From the NCBI GenBank assembly GCA_910584985.1, contig CAJUDJ010000004.1, positions 1-64,000 on the forward strand: a DNA stretch of 64,000 bases, read 5' to 3'. The notes under the pieces are model-generated. The model did no database searches and was not told where the DNA came from. It saw only the letters and a list, made by a program, of their open reading frames with translations. A program made the position numbers and the translations under genes. Of the stretch, positions 8,164 to 16,525 are shown one piece after another. This DNA comes from an uncultured Eubacterium sp. GTDB taxonomy: Bacteria; Bacillota; Clostridia; Oscillospirales; Acutalibacteraceae. Each line of letters opens with the position of its first letter. Position 1 is the stretch's first letter.

Positions 8164-9237
8164 TTGAAATTATACTGTAAAATCTATGAGGATTTAAAAG
8201 CATAGATTTCAGACGGAAGGTATGATAACGGAAAGCTTCTTCCGACCGAGCTTTCACTTCAGAAAAAATACGGCGCAAGCAGAATAACGGTTAAGCACGC
8301 TTATGAAATGCTTGCTTCAGACGGGCTGATTGTGCGTGTGGTCGGAAAGGGCACTATGCTTGTCAAGAATGTAAAAAAGCAGACAAGCAGAATAATCGGG
8401 CTTGTGCTGTGTGATTTCAACCAGTCCTTCGGTGTTGATTTGGTTAAAAGCATTGAGCGGTGTGCTGCCGAAAACGGCTACAGCGTTGTTCTGAAAATCA
8501 GCAGGGATAATCATAAAACAGAGCGCTGTGTGCTTTCCGAGCTGATGGAGCTGAATGTAAGCGGAATTATTATCCAGAACTGCCACGGGGAATTTACAAA
8601 AAACCTTATAGAGCTTTCCATTAAGGGGTTTCCGCTGGTTTCGGTGGACAGATATGCAAAGGGTCTGTTGATTCCGTCTGTTACCTCCGATAATTTCGGC
8701 GCATCTTTCAGAGCTGCTGATTATTTTTTGAAAAAAGGTGATAAAAAGGTGCTTTTTGTTTCTGCCTCCCCGCAGAATACCTCCACATTAACCGAAAGAT
8801 ATGAAGGGTTCAGACAGGCATATGTTTATAACGGGGCATTATTGTCCGCTGATAATTTTATTACGGATCTGATAACGCCGGTTGATTATTCGGCAGAGAA
8901 CAAGGAACGGGATATTGAAAGAATTGCAAAAGTTTTGCAGGATAAAGAAATCAATTCCATTATTGCGGCTGAAAGCGGTGCAGGTGAACTGTGTGCACTT
9001 GCAGCCGAAAGAGCAGGAAAGTGCTTTTCAGACGATTTTGAAATGATTTATTTCGATAAAAGCGGCAATATGCCGCAGAATAAAAACAGGATAAGTATTC
9101 TTCAGAATGAACGGAAAATGGGAAAGGCGGCTGTAAGACAGCTTATGCATATCATTCATAATGCATCGTTTGATATGAGAACCGTGATTGATACACGGTT
9201 TTCTCCAAAAATTTGTAAAAGGGGGCCGATTGTTTAA
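8164..9237 (+). pseudogene. GntR-HTH/LacI-type sensor transcriptional regulator with premature amber codon
   Basis: The frame from TTG 8164 encodes the start of a GntR winged helix (KLYCKIYEDLKA), then an in-frame TAG at 8203-8205, then the rest of the helix-turn-helix (LLPTELSLQKKYGASRITVK and GLIVRVVGKGTMLV). A LacI/periplasmic-binding-like sensor domain of about 275 residues follows, starting RIIGLVLCDF. In the family the residue at the stop is usually Gln, so a CAG to TAG change is the simplest explanation. The remaining ORF from ATG 8308 keeps the sensor domain but lacks most of the DNA-binding domain. It sits divergently from the symporter operon with an operator between. Loss would probably derepress the operon. 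Sequencing error or suppression remain possible. Confidence 0.8.
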
Positions 9238-9244
9238 CGGCCCC
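9222..9244 (+). terminator. Weak hairpin across the regulator stop codon
   Basis: GGGGCCG (9222-9228) pairs with CGGCCCC (9238-9244); only a broken T run follows, so terminator strength is doubtful. Confidence 0.45.
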
Positions 9245-9402
9245 TGTAATTTTATTGCATCTGTTAATTTTTTTCGGTTATATATCCGCAGCCGGAAAGG
9301 GATTTTCAGCCGGTTATGCTTTAAACACAGCCGATTGTGGAATTTTTATTGTTATTAAGTACGGCTATTTATATAATAATAAGCGAAACGGGAGGTGCGG
9401 GA

Positions 9403-9843
9403 ATGCAGGTTGAATTAAAAACGGACCCTTCATACAGTGAACCGAAAATTATTATTTTAACGGCTTCTGTTACAGAAGAGGTTCATGAAATTATGAAAAA
9501 GCTTTCAGCGGATACGCCGCAGATTATCACAGGCAGCAGGGATGGCGGAATTGAAATTCTTGAAGAAGCTGATTTAATCAGAATATATGCGGGAAGCGGC
9601 AAGGTGTTTGCCGTAACGGACAACGGGGAATATATTTTGCGTATGCGTCTTTATGAGGCGGAAGAAAAATTGAATAAAGAGATGTTTGTGCGCATTTCCA
9701 ATTCTGAAATTATTAATATCAGAAAAGTCAGGCATTTTGACTGCAGTTTTACAGGCACAATATGCGTGCGGTTTAAAAACGGAGAAACTGCCTATGTTTC
9801 AAGGCGTTATGTTTCCAAGATTAAAAAAATATTGGGTTTATGA
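9403..9843 (+). CDS. LytTR-domain DNA-binding regulator
   Basis: A 146-residue protein with a C-terminal LytTR domain (about residues 50-146) and no receiver domain. Recognisable parts are EEADLIRIYAGSGKVFAVT, the helix segment EEKLNKEMFVRISNSEIINI and the C-terminal VRFKNGETAYVSRRYVSKIK. ATG 9403 is chosen because GGAGGT (9391-9396) precedes it at 6 nt; an ATG at 9337 has no such site. It is followed after 10 bp by a DUF3021 membrane protein. This LytTR plus DUF3021 pair is a common two-gene module in Firmicutes in which the membrane protein is thought to control the regulator. The target genes are unknown. Confidence 0.88.
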   Translation: MQVELKTDPSYSEPKIIILTASVTEEVHEIMKKLSADTPQIITGSRDGGIEILEEADLIRIYAGSGKVFAVTDNGEYILRMRLYEAEEKLNKEMFVRISNSEIINIRKVRHFDCSFTGTICVRFKNGETAYVSRRYVSKIKKILGL

Positions 9844-9853
9844 GGTGATTAAG

Positions 9854-10306
9854 ATGAAGAAGAAAATAACTTCACGCATTCTTTCGGGAATGGTTATCGG
9901 TATTGTAATCGGATATATAATTTCCATCCTGATTTCATTGATATGGGCAAACGGATATTATTCGCCCTGTGTGCCGGAATTAAAAGCGGTTATGGGAAGT
10001 GAGATAAATGCAGTCATGTTTCAGACAGCTTTGTGTGCATTGCTTGGCGCCGGATTTTCCGCCGCTTCTCTTATATGGCAGAAGGAAAACTGGAGCATTG
10101 TTAAACAGACAGGAATTTATTTTTCTGTTATATCCGTAATTATGATGCCGATTGCTTATTTAACCTATTGGATGGAACACAGCGTGGCAGGCTTCTTTTC
10201 CTATTTTGCAGTTTTTGCTCTGATTTTTGTTGTTGTATGGATTGTGCAGTTTACTGTCGGAAAACAGAATGTGAAAAAAATGAATAAACAGCTGAAAAGG
10301 GAATAA
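9854..10306 (+). CDS. DUF3021 family membrane protein
   Basis: A 150-residue protein with four hydrophobic segments (about residues 9-31, 52-72, 83-103 and 112-132), flanked by lysine-rich ends (MKKKITSR at the start, NVKKMNKQLKRE at the end). Size and segment pattern fit the DUF3021 family that accompanies LytTR regulators. GAGGTG (9842-9847) overlaps the stop of the LytTR gene and gives the ribosome binding site, supporting ATG 9854. Function is inferred only from the partnership: membrane control of the LytTR protein. Confidence 0.82.
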   Translation: MKKKITSRILSGMVIGIVIGYIISILISLIWANGYYSPCVPELKAVMGSEINAVMFQTALCALLGAGFSAASLIWQKENWSIVKQTGIYFSVISVIMMPIAYLTYWMEHSVAGFFSYFAVFALIFVVVWIVQFTVGKQNVKKMNKQLKRE

Positions 10307-10334
10307 AAAAATGCGGCATATGCCGCATTTTTTT
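10305..10334. terminator. Bidirectional terminator
   Basis: An 18-nt perfect palindrome (10311-10328) flanked by an A run on the left and a T run on the right, between the converging DUF3021 and AraC-type genes. Confidence 0.93.
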
Positions 10335-10343
10335 ATGATTTAC

Positions 10344-11216
10344 TTATTTGCTTTTTCTGATTGGAATCCAGATTTCGCTTCTGTAATCCGCTGCATTCAT
10401 AGCCATTGCCGGGTATGCTTCAATATCCATTTCATAGGTTGGCTCATAATCGGCTGACGGAAAAACTTCTGCAATGATTTTGTGCCAGGCTTCCTGCATG
10501 GCTTCAGGCATAGGACCTATGCATTCAAACACAAGCCAGCTTCTTGCAGGAATTTCATTTAGTCTGAAGCCTGCGGGAATTTCTGCATCTTTTTTATATA
10601 AAGCTGCTATGGAATAATCAAAGGTTTTTTTATCGGTTTGTGTGTTGCCGTAGCAGATTCCGAAAATAAAGGATTTGTCATAAGTGGATTTCAGAAGCGT
10701 TTCAACCGTTCCGTCATGATGGGATCGTTCCCAGAAATCAGGAATTGTGTTTTTATTTTTACTGTCGTCAATATCCTGTGTTTCAACCTTTTCAAGAACT
10801 GTGAATGCTTTCTTTTCAATTAATCTGTAGTTCATTATACTACCGCCTTTCAATATTAAATGCACAGACAGGCGTGAAAATGTTTTGAGGGCAGGTCCGT
10901 TTCTTTTTGCTTCAGCAGGGGTTATTCCATGAAATTCTTTAAAAGCGCGCGTAAAGCTTTCAGGGGAATTATAACCGTATTTCAGTGCAGTGTCTATTAC
11001 CCGGGTGTTTTTTGAGGCCAGCTCGGTGCCGGCAAGAGTCAGCCTTCTGAATCTTATATATTCGCCGAGTGAATAGCCGCACAGTATATTGAAAACCTTT
11101 TGAAAATAAAAAACCGATGCAGCAGAATGCTTTGCAATTTCTTTGTAATCCAGTTCTTCGGTTAAATGGTTTTCAATGTAATCAATGGAACGCTGAATGC
11201 CGCTTGCCCAATCCAT
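10344..11216 (-). CDS. AraC-family regulator with GyrI-like effector-binding domain
   Basis: A 290-residue transcription factor. The N-terminal about 105 residues form an AraC double HTH (HSAASVFYFQKVFNILCG then KYGYNSPESFTRAFKEFHG, ending GITPAEAKR). The C-terminal about 160 residues, starting after SIMNYRLIEKKAF, form a GyrI/Rob-type small-molecule-binding domain (the late segment EIWIPIRKSK is typical). ATG 11216 has AGGAG (11226-11230) upstream; a longer frame to 11369 exists but has no such site. Such proteins sense amphipathic compounds or drugs; no target gene is evident. It is transcribed divergently from the GH18 fusion, whose promoter region it shares. Confidence 0.85.
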   Translation of the reverse strand: MDWASGIQRSIDYIENHLTEELDYKEIAKHSAASVFYFQKVFNILCGYSLGEYIRFRRLTLAGTELASKNTRVIDTALKYGYNSPESFTRAFKEFHGITPAEAKRNGPALKTFSRLSVHLILKGGSIMNYRLIEKKAFTVLEKVETQDIDDSKNKNTIPDFWERSHHDGTVETLLKSTYDKSFIFGICYGNTQTDKKTFDYSIAALYKKDAEIPAGFRLNEIPARSWLVFECIGPMPEAMQEAWHKIIAEVFPSADYEPTYEMDIEAYPAMAMNAADYRSEIWIPIRKSK

Positions 11217-11385
11217 AAACAGCATCTCCTTTCTGTGTGTTTTCATTATACGGGCATACTTTATTTTAATCCTAACATTTTGTGTTTTTCTTTGCAAGTA
11301 TATGCTGTGGGAATTTTGCCTGCAATATTGAAAATTGTAAATGTTTATGTTACATTGTGTATAATTCATACAAAAGGGGGATATT

Positions 11386-13383
11386 ATGAGTTTTATTAAA
11401 AAAGTTTCAAAATTTCTGCACGCAAGGGGAATGGCATATCTGTTTTTTATTTTTTCGGTATGTTCCTTTATATTCCTTCACAGTGCCACATGGGCTTACA
11501 GCTGGATTGCAGCTCTTTATCCGCTTGGTGATAAATTTGTGCCGACTTTGCTTGGTATTATTTCCATCTGCATTGGCGTAACCTTTCTTTATCTTCTCTT
11601 TTCTGCTTTTGCAGGGGATAAAAGAGATAAAATCAAAGGAAAAACAGTAATCAATATGATTCACACTGTTTTTTCTCTGCTTTCGGTAATTACTTTTATT
11701 TATTCGTTTGTGCTTGTGTTCCGGCTTGACAGCGGCATCCTCCTTTCCGGGTTTGCAAGCGGCTTTGGCGCTATGTCGGCAGATTTGATTTATCTTTGCC
11801 TTGCACTTGGCATCGGACTTGTGCTGGTATTCTGCGATGGCAGAAAGAAAGCCATTCAGGCACTTGTTTCGGGCGCAGTTGTAAGCGCAATGGTTATTTC
11901 TGTTTCCTGTATTGCAGGCATTTCAGATGCTGCGGCAGATAAAACGGATCTTCTGCCGCTCAGCCTGAAATCGGAAAACATGATGCACGGTGCTAAAATC
12001 GTTTTCGAGAGCCTGAAAAAGGATGAAGAGCCGGATGCAGAAAATCTGCTTTCGGACAGCAGTGCCTGCTGGACAGCACAGGCACCTGCACGCAGACCTG
12101 CCGAGGGGTTTGCGGATGCAAATAACAGCTATGTGGAAATTGAACTTGCACAGATGTCTGAAATCAATACAGCTGTGATTGAAGAGGCTGGCAATCAGGC
12201 GCAGTATTTCCGTTTGCAGGCATTTGTGAATGATGAATGGATAACCTGTTATCAGAGCGAAAAAATTCAGGCTATGCGCCTTTGCAGCTTTGATACCGTT
12301 AAAACAGACCGTATCCGTCTTTCCATTGATAAATTCAGGGATGAGAACACACCTGTTAAAATTAAATCCGTAAAGCTTTATAACGAATCTGCACGCAGTG
12401 CCGAGGATTTTGAGGTTACGGCATATCAGAGACTTGACGGTGATGTTCCCACCGAAATTCTTGCAAAGGGTGAGGATTATGTTAAGAACTATGCAAGATT
12501 TTATGATGTTTACAGCACGGTAATTGTATTTGCCGCTGTTCACTGGGATGAAAACGGCATTATGCATTTCGGTGAGGCAGGCGAAGAGAAATTTGCCGCT
12601 GAAATTGCTGCACTTAAAGAAATTATTGCAAACCGTTCAAATCCGGATCATCAGGTTAAGCTGATTGTAACGGCTCTGGCAGACGGTGCATGGGGCGATG
12701 GACACAACGGTGTTAATACATATATGGCCAGCCACTGGGAATCCGTTGCAGATCAGATAACGGCCTTTGCACAGAAATATGATATTGACGGTGTGGATAT
12801 AGACTGGGAATATCCTGCAAGTGCGGATGATTGGAAAAACTATGACAACTTCATTCAGAAACTCAGCAAAGATTTAAAAGCGGTTAAAGAAACCTCTATA
12901 ATATCAACAGCGCTTTCAGCTGGCCAGCTCGGTCTTTCCAAGGAAACCTTTGACTGTATAGATCAGATTCAGTTTATGGCCTATGATGGCAATGATACGG
13001 ACGGATACCAAAGTTCTCTGCAGCAGGCAGAGGAGGGTTTGAAGGATTTTGTGGATAACGGTTGTGATTTAAGCAAAATCAATATCGGAATTGCCGCATA
13101 CGGCAGGCCGGTAAACAACACGCCTTATTGGGCTGTCTGGCGTGATCTTGAAGAGGCCAACTACTGGAACAGCAAGTATTACACAGTTGAGGATTCGGGC
13201 CAGATTTATGAGGGCACCTTCTGTTCTCCAGCACTTGCCGGAGATAAAACAGCCTATGCACTGTTCAGCGGTGCAGGCGGTGTTATGGTTTTCCGTGTTG
13301 CGTGCGATAAAACAATGGACAATCCGAATTCCGTTGCCTGCGGCATTGAAAACGCTTTAAACAGATATGTAAATAACTGGTAA
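11386..13383 (+). CDS. Membrane-anchored GH18 glycosidase with N-terminal transmembrane domain
   Basis: A 665-residue fusion. Residues about 17-180 hold five to six hydrophobic helices; about 190-330 resemble an F5/8-type (CBM32-like) beta-sandwich (ENLLSDSSACWTAQ... and KTDRIRLSIDKFRD); about 350-665 are a GH18 TIM barrel with the DxxDxDxE motif IDGVDIDWEYP, catalytic Glu475. Also seen are QIQFMAYDG and a final GGVMVFRVACD. GH18 enzymes cleave chitin-type or N-glycan GlcNAc-GlcNAc bonds. With the membrane part first, the catalytic domain is probably displayed outside. The Shine-Dalgarno AAAGGGGG precedes ATG 11386. The multi-spanning anchor is unusual for GH18. TATAAT at 11360-11365 may be its -10 box, without a good -35. 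Confidence 0.85.
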   Translation: MSFIKKVSKFLHARGMAYLFFIFSVCSFIFLHSATWAYSWIAALYPLGDKFVPTLLGIISICIGVTFLYLLFSAFAGDKRDKIKGKTVINMIHTVFSLLSVITFIYSFVLVFRLDSGILLSGFASGFGAMSADLIYLCLALGIGLVLVFCDGRKKAIQALVSGAVVSAMVISVSCIAGISDAAADKTDLLPLSLKSENMMHGAKIVFESLKKDEEPDAENLLSDSSACWTAQAPARRPAEGFADANNSYVEIELAQMSEINTAVIEEAGNQAQYFRLQAFVNDEWITCYQSEKIQAMRLCSFDTVKTDRIRLSIDKFRDENTPVKIKSVKLYNESARSAEDFEVTAYQRLDGDVPTEILAKGEDYVKNYARFYDVYSTVIVFAAVHWDENGIMHFGEAGEEKFAAEIAALKEIIANRSNPDHQVKLIVTALADGAWGDGHNGVNTYMASHWESVADQITAFAQKYDIDGVDIDWEYPASADDWKNYDNFIQKLSKDLKAVKETSIISTALSAGQLGLSKETFDCIDQIQFMAYDGNDTDGYQSSLQQAEEGLKDFVDNGCDLSKINIGIAAYGRPVNNTPYWAVWRDLEEANYWNSKYYTVEDSGQIYEGTFCSPALAGDKTAYALFSGAGGVMVFRVACDKTMDNPNSVACGIENALNRYVNNW

Positions 13384-13386
13384 CAT

Positions 13387-13416
13387 AAAATCCCGCCGAA
13401 AGGCAGGATTTGTTTT
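13387..13416 (+). terminator. Terminator after GH18 gene
   Basis: The stem AAATCC-C-GCC / GGC-A-GGATTT with a GAAA loop (13387-13412) is followed by GTTTT. Confidence 0.75.
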
Positions 13417-13568
13417 ATAAACAGAAAGGTTGTTAAAACGGTTTCTGCCGATGAATATTCTATCTGATTTCTATATGCTTTGTTCGCTTTTGTATATTTA
13501 CTTTCATTTGCACTTACTTTACAATCAAAGATGTAAAATATTTGTTTTTGCAAGGGGGGAGTAAAAAT

Positions 13569-15038
13569 ATGAATAAAATAGAGGAATATCTTGAAAAAAT
13601 AAATGGTGTTATTGAGGCCGGAAAATTTAAGGATAACTGGGAAAGCTTATCGCAGTTTAAGATTCCGTCCTGGTATCGTGAGGGAAGATTTGGCATTTTT
13701 ATACATTGGGGCGTATATTCCGTTCCGGCATATTTTAATGAATGGTATCCGCGTCTTATGTACAGAAAAGCACATCCTGTAAGTATTCATCACAATAAAA
13801 CATATGGCAGAAATTTTGAATACCGCAATTTTATAGAGAATTTCAAACCACAGGAATTTGATGCAGATGAATGGGCTGATATATTCAAAAAAAGCGGCGC
13901 AAAATATATTATGCCTGTGGGTGAGCATCACGATGGTATAAAAATGTATGAAAGCATCCTGAATCGTTGGAATATGATGGCACTCAACGGCAGGGATTAT
14001 ATAGCAGAGCTGCACTCTGCCTGTGATAAGGCCGGACTTGGTTTTATGATAAGCAATCACAGAGCAGAGCATTTTTGGTTTTTTAACGGTGCAAGGCGGT
14101 TTTTCCCTGAATCAGAGGTTGCACAGAATCAGTATTCCGATTTATACGGACCTGCATATCTTCCGGAAAGCAATAATGAAGAAAGATATTATGACCAGAT
14201 TACCGCTTCGGAAGATTTTCTTAAGGAATGGCTTGCAACCGCCTGTGAAATGATAGACAGGAATAAACCGATTGCCGTATATTTTGATTGGTGGGTGCAT
14301 AATGATGAATTCCGACCCTATTTAAAAAAGTTTCTTGCCTATTACTATAATCGCGGTTTGGAATGGGGAAAAGAGGTTTGCGTTTTCTATAAATGGGGTG
14401 CGTTGTTTGACGGCTGTGGGGTGTTTGATGTTGAACGCGGGCAGATTAACGGTGTTTCACGCGAACTGTGGCAGAACGACACGGCGATTGCCAAAAATTC
14501 CTGGGGTTATACAGAGGGAAACAAATTTAAAACATCCGGTGAAATCATCAGAAATATGATAGAGGTTTTCTCCAAAAACGGCTGTTATATGCTGAATGTT
14601 GGCCCTATGGCAAACGGCAGAATATGTGAAGAGGAAAAATCTGTTTTGCTTGAAATCGGTAAGTGGATGGAACAGAACGGCAGTGCCGTTTACGGTTCAT
14701 ATCCGTTTGAGGTTTGCAGCTTTGAGGGCAGAAAAAGTAAAAACGGCTCTTTTAAGGAAAATAAGAAATTCTCTTCAAAGGATTTCTGTTTTACGGCAGG
14801 CGCAGGGAAGATTTATGTTTTCCCGATGGGCAAAGTCATTCCTGAAAAGATAAAAATTAAATCGCTTCGTAAAGCCAATGAAGGCGGAATAAAATATAAA
14901 ATCAAAAAAATCTCTTTTATGGGCAGTGATGAAAAGAGCAGTCTGTCTTTTTCGCAGAATGAAAAATGCCTTACAGTCTGCATCGGCAGAAAAATCAATA
15001 ATGAAATTCCGAAATGCATTTGTGTTGAGGTTGAATAA
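13569..15038 (+). CDS. GH29 alpha-L-fucosidase family protein
   Basis: A 489-residue protein of the GH29 family, which removes alpha-L-fucose from glycans. N-terminal landmarks are WYREGRFGIFIHWGVYSVPA and EWYPR; VGEHHDGIKMYES follows. The nucleophile candidate is Asp240 in AVYFDWWVHN, and the C-terminal part has MLNVGPMANGRICEEE and GKWMEQNGSAVYG. No signal peptide is visible, so it is probably cytoplasmic, acting on imported fucosylated oligosaccharides. ATG 13569 has AAGGGGGGAG just upstream and is preferred over ATG 13542. The usual GH29 C-terminal beta-sandwich appears short and lysine-rich. Family assignment is firm; linkage specificity is not. Confidence 0.92.
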   Translation: MNKIEEYLEKINGVIEAGKFKDNWESLSQFKIPSWYREGRFGIFIHWGVYSVPAYFNEWYPRLMYRKAHPVSIHHNKTYGRNFEYRNFIENFKPQEFDADEWADIFKKSGAKYIMPVGEHHDGIKMYESILNRWNMMALNGRDYIAELHSACDKAGLGFMISNHRAEHFWFFNGARRFFPESEVAQNQYSDLYGPAYLPESNNEERYYDQITASEDFLKEWLATACEMIDRNKPIAVYFDWWVHNDEFRPYLKKFLAYYYNRGLEWGKEVCVFYKWGALFDGCGVFDVERGQINGVSRELWQNDTAIAKNSWGYTEGNKFKTSGEIIRNMIEVFSKNGCYMLNVGPMANGRICEEEKSVLLEIGKWMEQNGSAVYGSYPFEVCSFEGRKSKNGSFKENKKFSSKDFCFTAGAGKIYVFPMGKVIPEKIKIKSLRKANEGGIKYKIKKISFMGSDEKSSLSFSQNEKCLTVCIGRKINNEIPKCICVEVE

Positions 15039-15074
15039 AAGATACAAACTGTTTCCGAAATTCAAACAAAAACA

Positions 15075-15106
15075 AAACGGACTTCGTAAAAAAACGAAGT
15101 CCGTTT
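15075..15106 (+). terminator. Perfect 13-bp hairpin after the GH29 gene
   Basis: 13-bp inverted repeat (15075-15087 with 15094-15106) with a six-A loop. No immediate long T run follows (CCTGTGTAACATTTTT), so it may be a weak terminator or an mRNA 3' stabiliser. Confidence 0.6.
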
Positions 15107-15197
15107 CCTGTGTAACATTTTTATTCTTCTGCGTCAGGTGTTTTTTACTGTTTGTGCCGTTTTGCGTAGTTCGGACTGTAAAGCAGGGTAAATTCAG

Positions 15198-15542
15198 TTA
15201 CGAAGCATTTCTGTATTGTGAACGCTGAATGTTTGCAACAAGAATGGAAACCAGATCCGTTGCAGTGATTTGATTCGTTATTTTATATCCTGCAATCATG
15301 CAAAGTGTAGTATAATTGTATTTCCATATATTTTCCGATATGGTTTTGATATTTCTGTAAACAGAGCAACAGGAACAGCCAAAGGATTGTGCAACAAGGT
15401 TATAAAGCCTTTTTGAAACATTATACCGTCTGTCCTCATCCTCAAGTCCAAGTTCAACAGAGCGTTTTAACTGGTTATAGCCTTTGTAATTTTTTGTAAC
15501 GCCAAGAGCCCGCATTCTGTCATCAATAATTATGTTTTTCAT
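15198..15542 (-). CDS. Stand-alone Spo0A C-terminal-domain-like protein
   Basis: A 114-residue protein whose residues about 9-75 match the Spo0A sigma-interacting DNA-binding domain: MRALGVTKNYKGYNQLKR corresponds to the Spo0A L-x-x-I-G-I-P-x-x-x-K-G-Y start, and NVSKRLYNLVAQSFGCSCCS followed by VYRNIKTISENIW corresponds to the recognition helix region. There is no receiver domain. The C-terminal about 40 residues are not recognised. A full AAGGAGG lies 8 nt before the ATG. It could compete at Spo0A boxes or control other genes without phosphorylation; this is inference. It is isolated between a fucosidase and a broken immunity gene. Confidence 0.75.
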   Translation of the reverse strand: MKNIIIDDRMRALGVTKNYKGYNQLKRSVELGLEDEDRRYNVSKRLYNLVAQSFGCSCCSVYRNIKTISENIWKYNYTTLCMIAGYKITNQITATDLVSILVANIQRSQYRNAS

Positions 15543-15918
15543 ATTAAAACCTCCTTAACATAAGTAAGGAAAGTTTAAACAGAATAAGACAGATAAGACG
15601 GAATTTAACCGAAATTAAATAATATATAACATAAATGCATAAAAATGCTGTTATATGTTTTAAAATGCCATTAATATGATTGCTTTAGGCTATTGGGTTT
15701 GCTTTTTGTTTTTCTAACCATCAAGTGTTAATTATGACTGTGCTGTGCTTGACCAATTCATCATAAAGCATTATGATGATAATAAGGATGATTCTGAATC
15801 CGTAACGACAACAGTCTAACGGATATAGACAGCGACTGCGATGATTATAAAAATTACGGAACTGTTCCGTGATTGTCTATATCTTCATCAAAAGATGAGT
15901 TTGGAGTGTTAAAGTAAA
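15543..15918. other. Non-coding stretch with nested inverted repeats
   Basis: An AT-rich 376-bp gap. No gene is convincing in it. At 15822-15883 a 10-bp inverted repeat (GATATAGACA / TGTCTATATC) encloses a second hairpin ACGGAAC-T-GTTCCGT (15856-15870). A short frame at about 15751-15819 ending TAA (ending SESVTTTV) could be a gene remnant, but nothing links it to a family. Confidence 0.5.
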
Positions 15919-16349
15919 ATGGAACATAGAATAAAAATAAGAAATGTTTATGAGATTCCTCTTCCAGATGGAACAAATGCTTATGGAAGATTGTATAAAG
16001 AATATACATTAGCTATATACAGCACTCGTGCTTATAGTTATAATGAACTTCCTAATACGGAAGAATATCAGTGTTTCATTGGTGTATATAAAGATTTATT
16101 AACAGATGGCAAGTGGAAAGTTGTTGGAAAACGAGCATTTGTAAATGAAGAAGATGCTTGGTCTCCCCCGCAATGTGTAGTTCTGCTAATGGTAAAGGTT
16201 CATTATATTATAAAGGTGTAATAAGTGATTGTACCTATGAAGAATGTAAGGGTTTGGAAATAGCTGCAGCATGGGATAGACATCATGTAATTGATAGACT
16301 GATGGGTAACTCAAAATGGGAGAATTCTATGAGAAAACCACAACCATAG
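15919..16349 (+). pseudogene. Imm26-like immunity protein gene, frameshifted
   Basis: The first frame (15919 on) gives IKIRNVYEIPLPDGTNAYGR, then FIGVYKDLLTDGKWKVVGKR, the pattern of the Imm26 immunity family found with polymorphic toxins and contact-dependent systems. It goes out of frame at the run CCCCC near 16174-16178 and ends at 16221. The continuation in the other frame (through 16349) encodes GSLYYKGVISDCTYEECKG and GLEIAAAWDRHHVIDRL, the expected C-terminal half. Adding one C to the run restores a single 143-residue protein. No toxin gene is adjacent, so it would be an orphan immunity gene. A sequencing error at the homopolymer is an alternative. Confidence 0.72.
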
Positions 16350-16381
16350 AATACAGGAGTCAATTTTGTGTTGTAAAACCG

Positions 16382-16414
16382 AGCAGAGTGGTTTTCCACT
16401 CTGCTTTTGCTTTG
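16382..16414 (+). terminator. Terminator after the immunity gene
   Basis: 10-bp stem AGCAGAGTGG / CCACTCTGCT (16382-16391, 16396-16405) with a TTTT loop, then TTTGCTTTG. Confidence 0.8.
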
Positions 16415-16455
16415 TTCAATTTTAATCGGAATATAAAAGGATTCCCTTTAAACGA

Positions 16456-16484
16456 TTGACGAAGCAACCGGATTGCGGTATTAT
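16456..16484 (+). promoter_or_regulatory. Promoter of tcdA-GH28
   Basis: TTGACG (16456-16461), 17-nt spacer, TATTAT (16479-16484). The predicted start site (about 16491) lies so close to ATG 16499 that ATG 16526 is the better tcdA start. Confidence 0.7.
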
Positions 16485-16525
16485 CTATGTAAATACTAAT
16501 GAAATTTTCAGACAGGGATGTTTTT

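Noticed and set aside
8203..8205. TAG recoded as an amino acid in this genome
   Set aside because: mutS2 ends with TAG at its proper C-terminus (40380-40382), so TAG works as stop; a point mutation is simpler.
11923..12567. Minus-strand ORF opposite the GH18 gene
   Set aside because: Shadow of the GH18 frame with biased composition.
16174..16178. Programmed ribosomal frameshift in the Imm26-like gene
   Set aside because: A bare C run without stimulatory structure or SD-like element; a base deletion or sequencing error is more likely.
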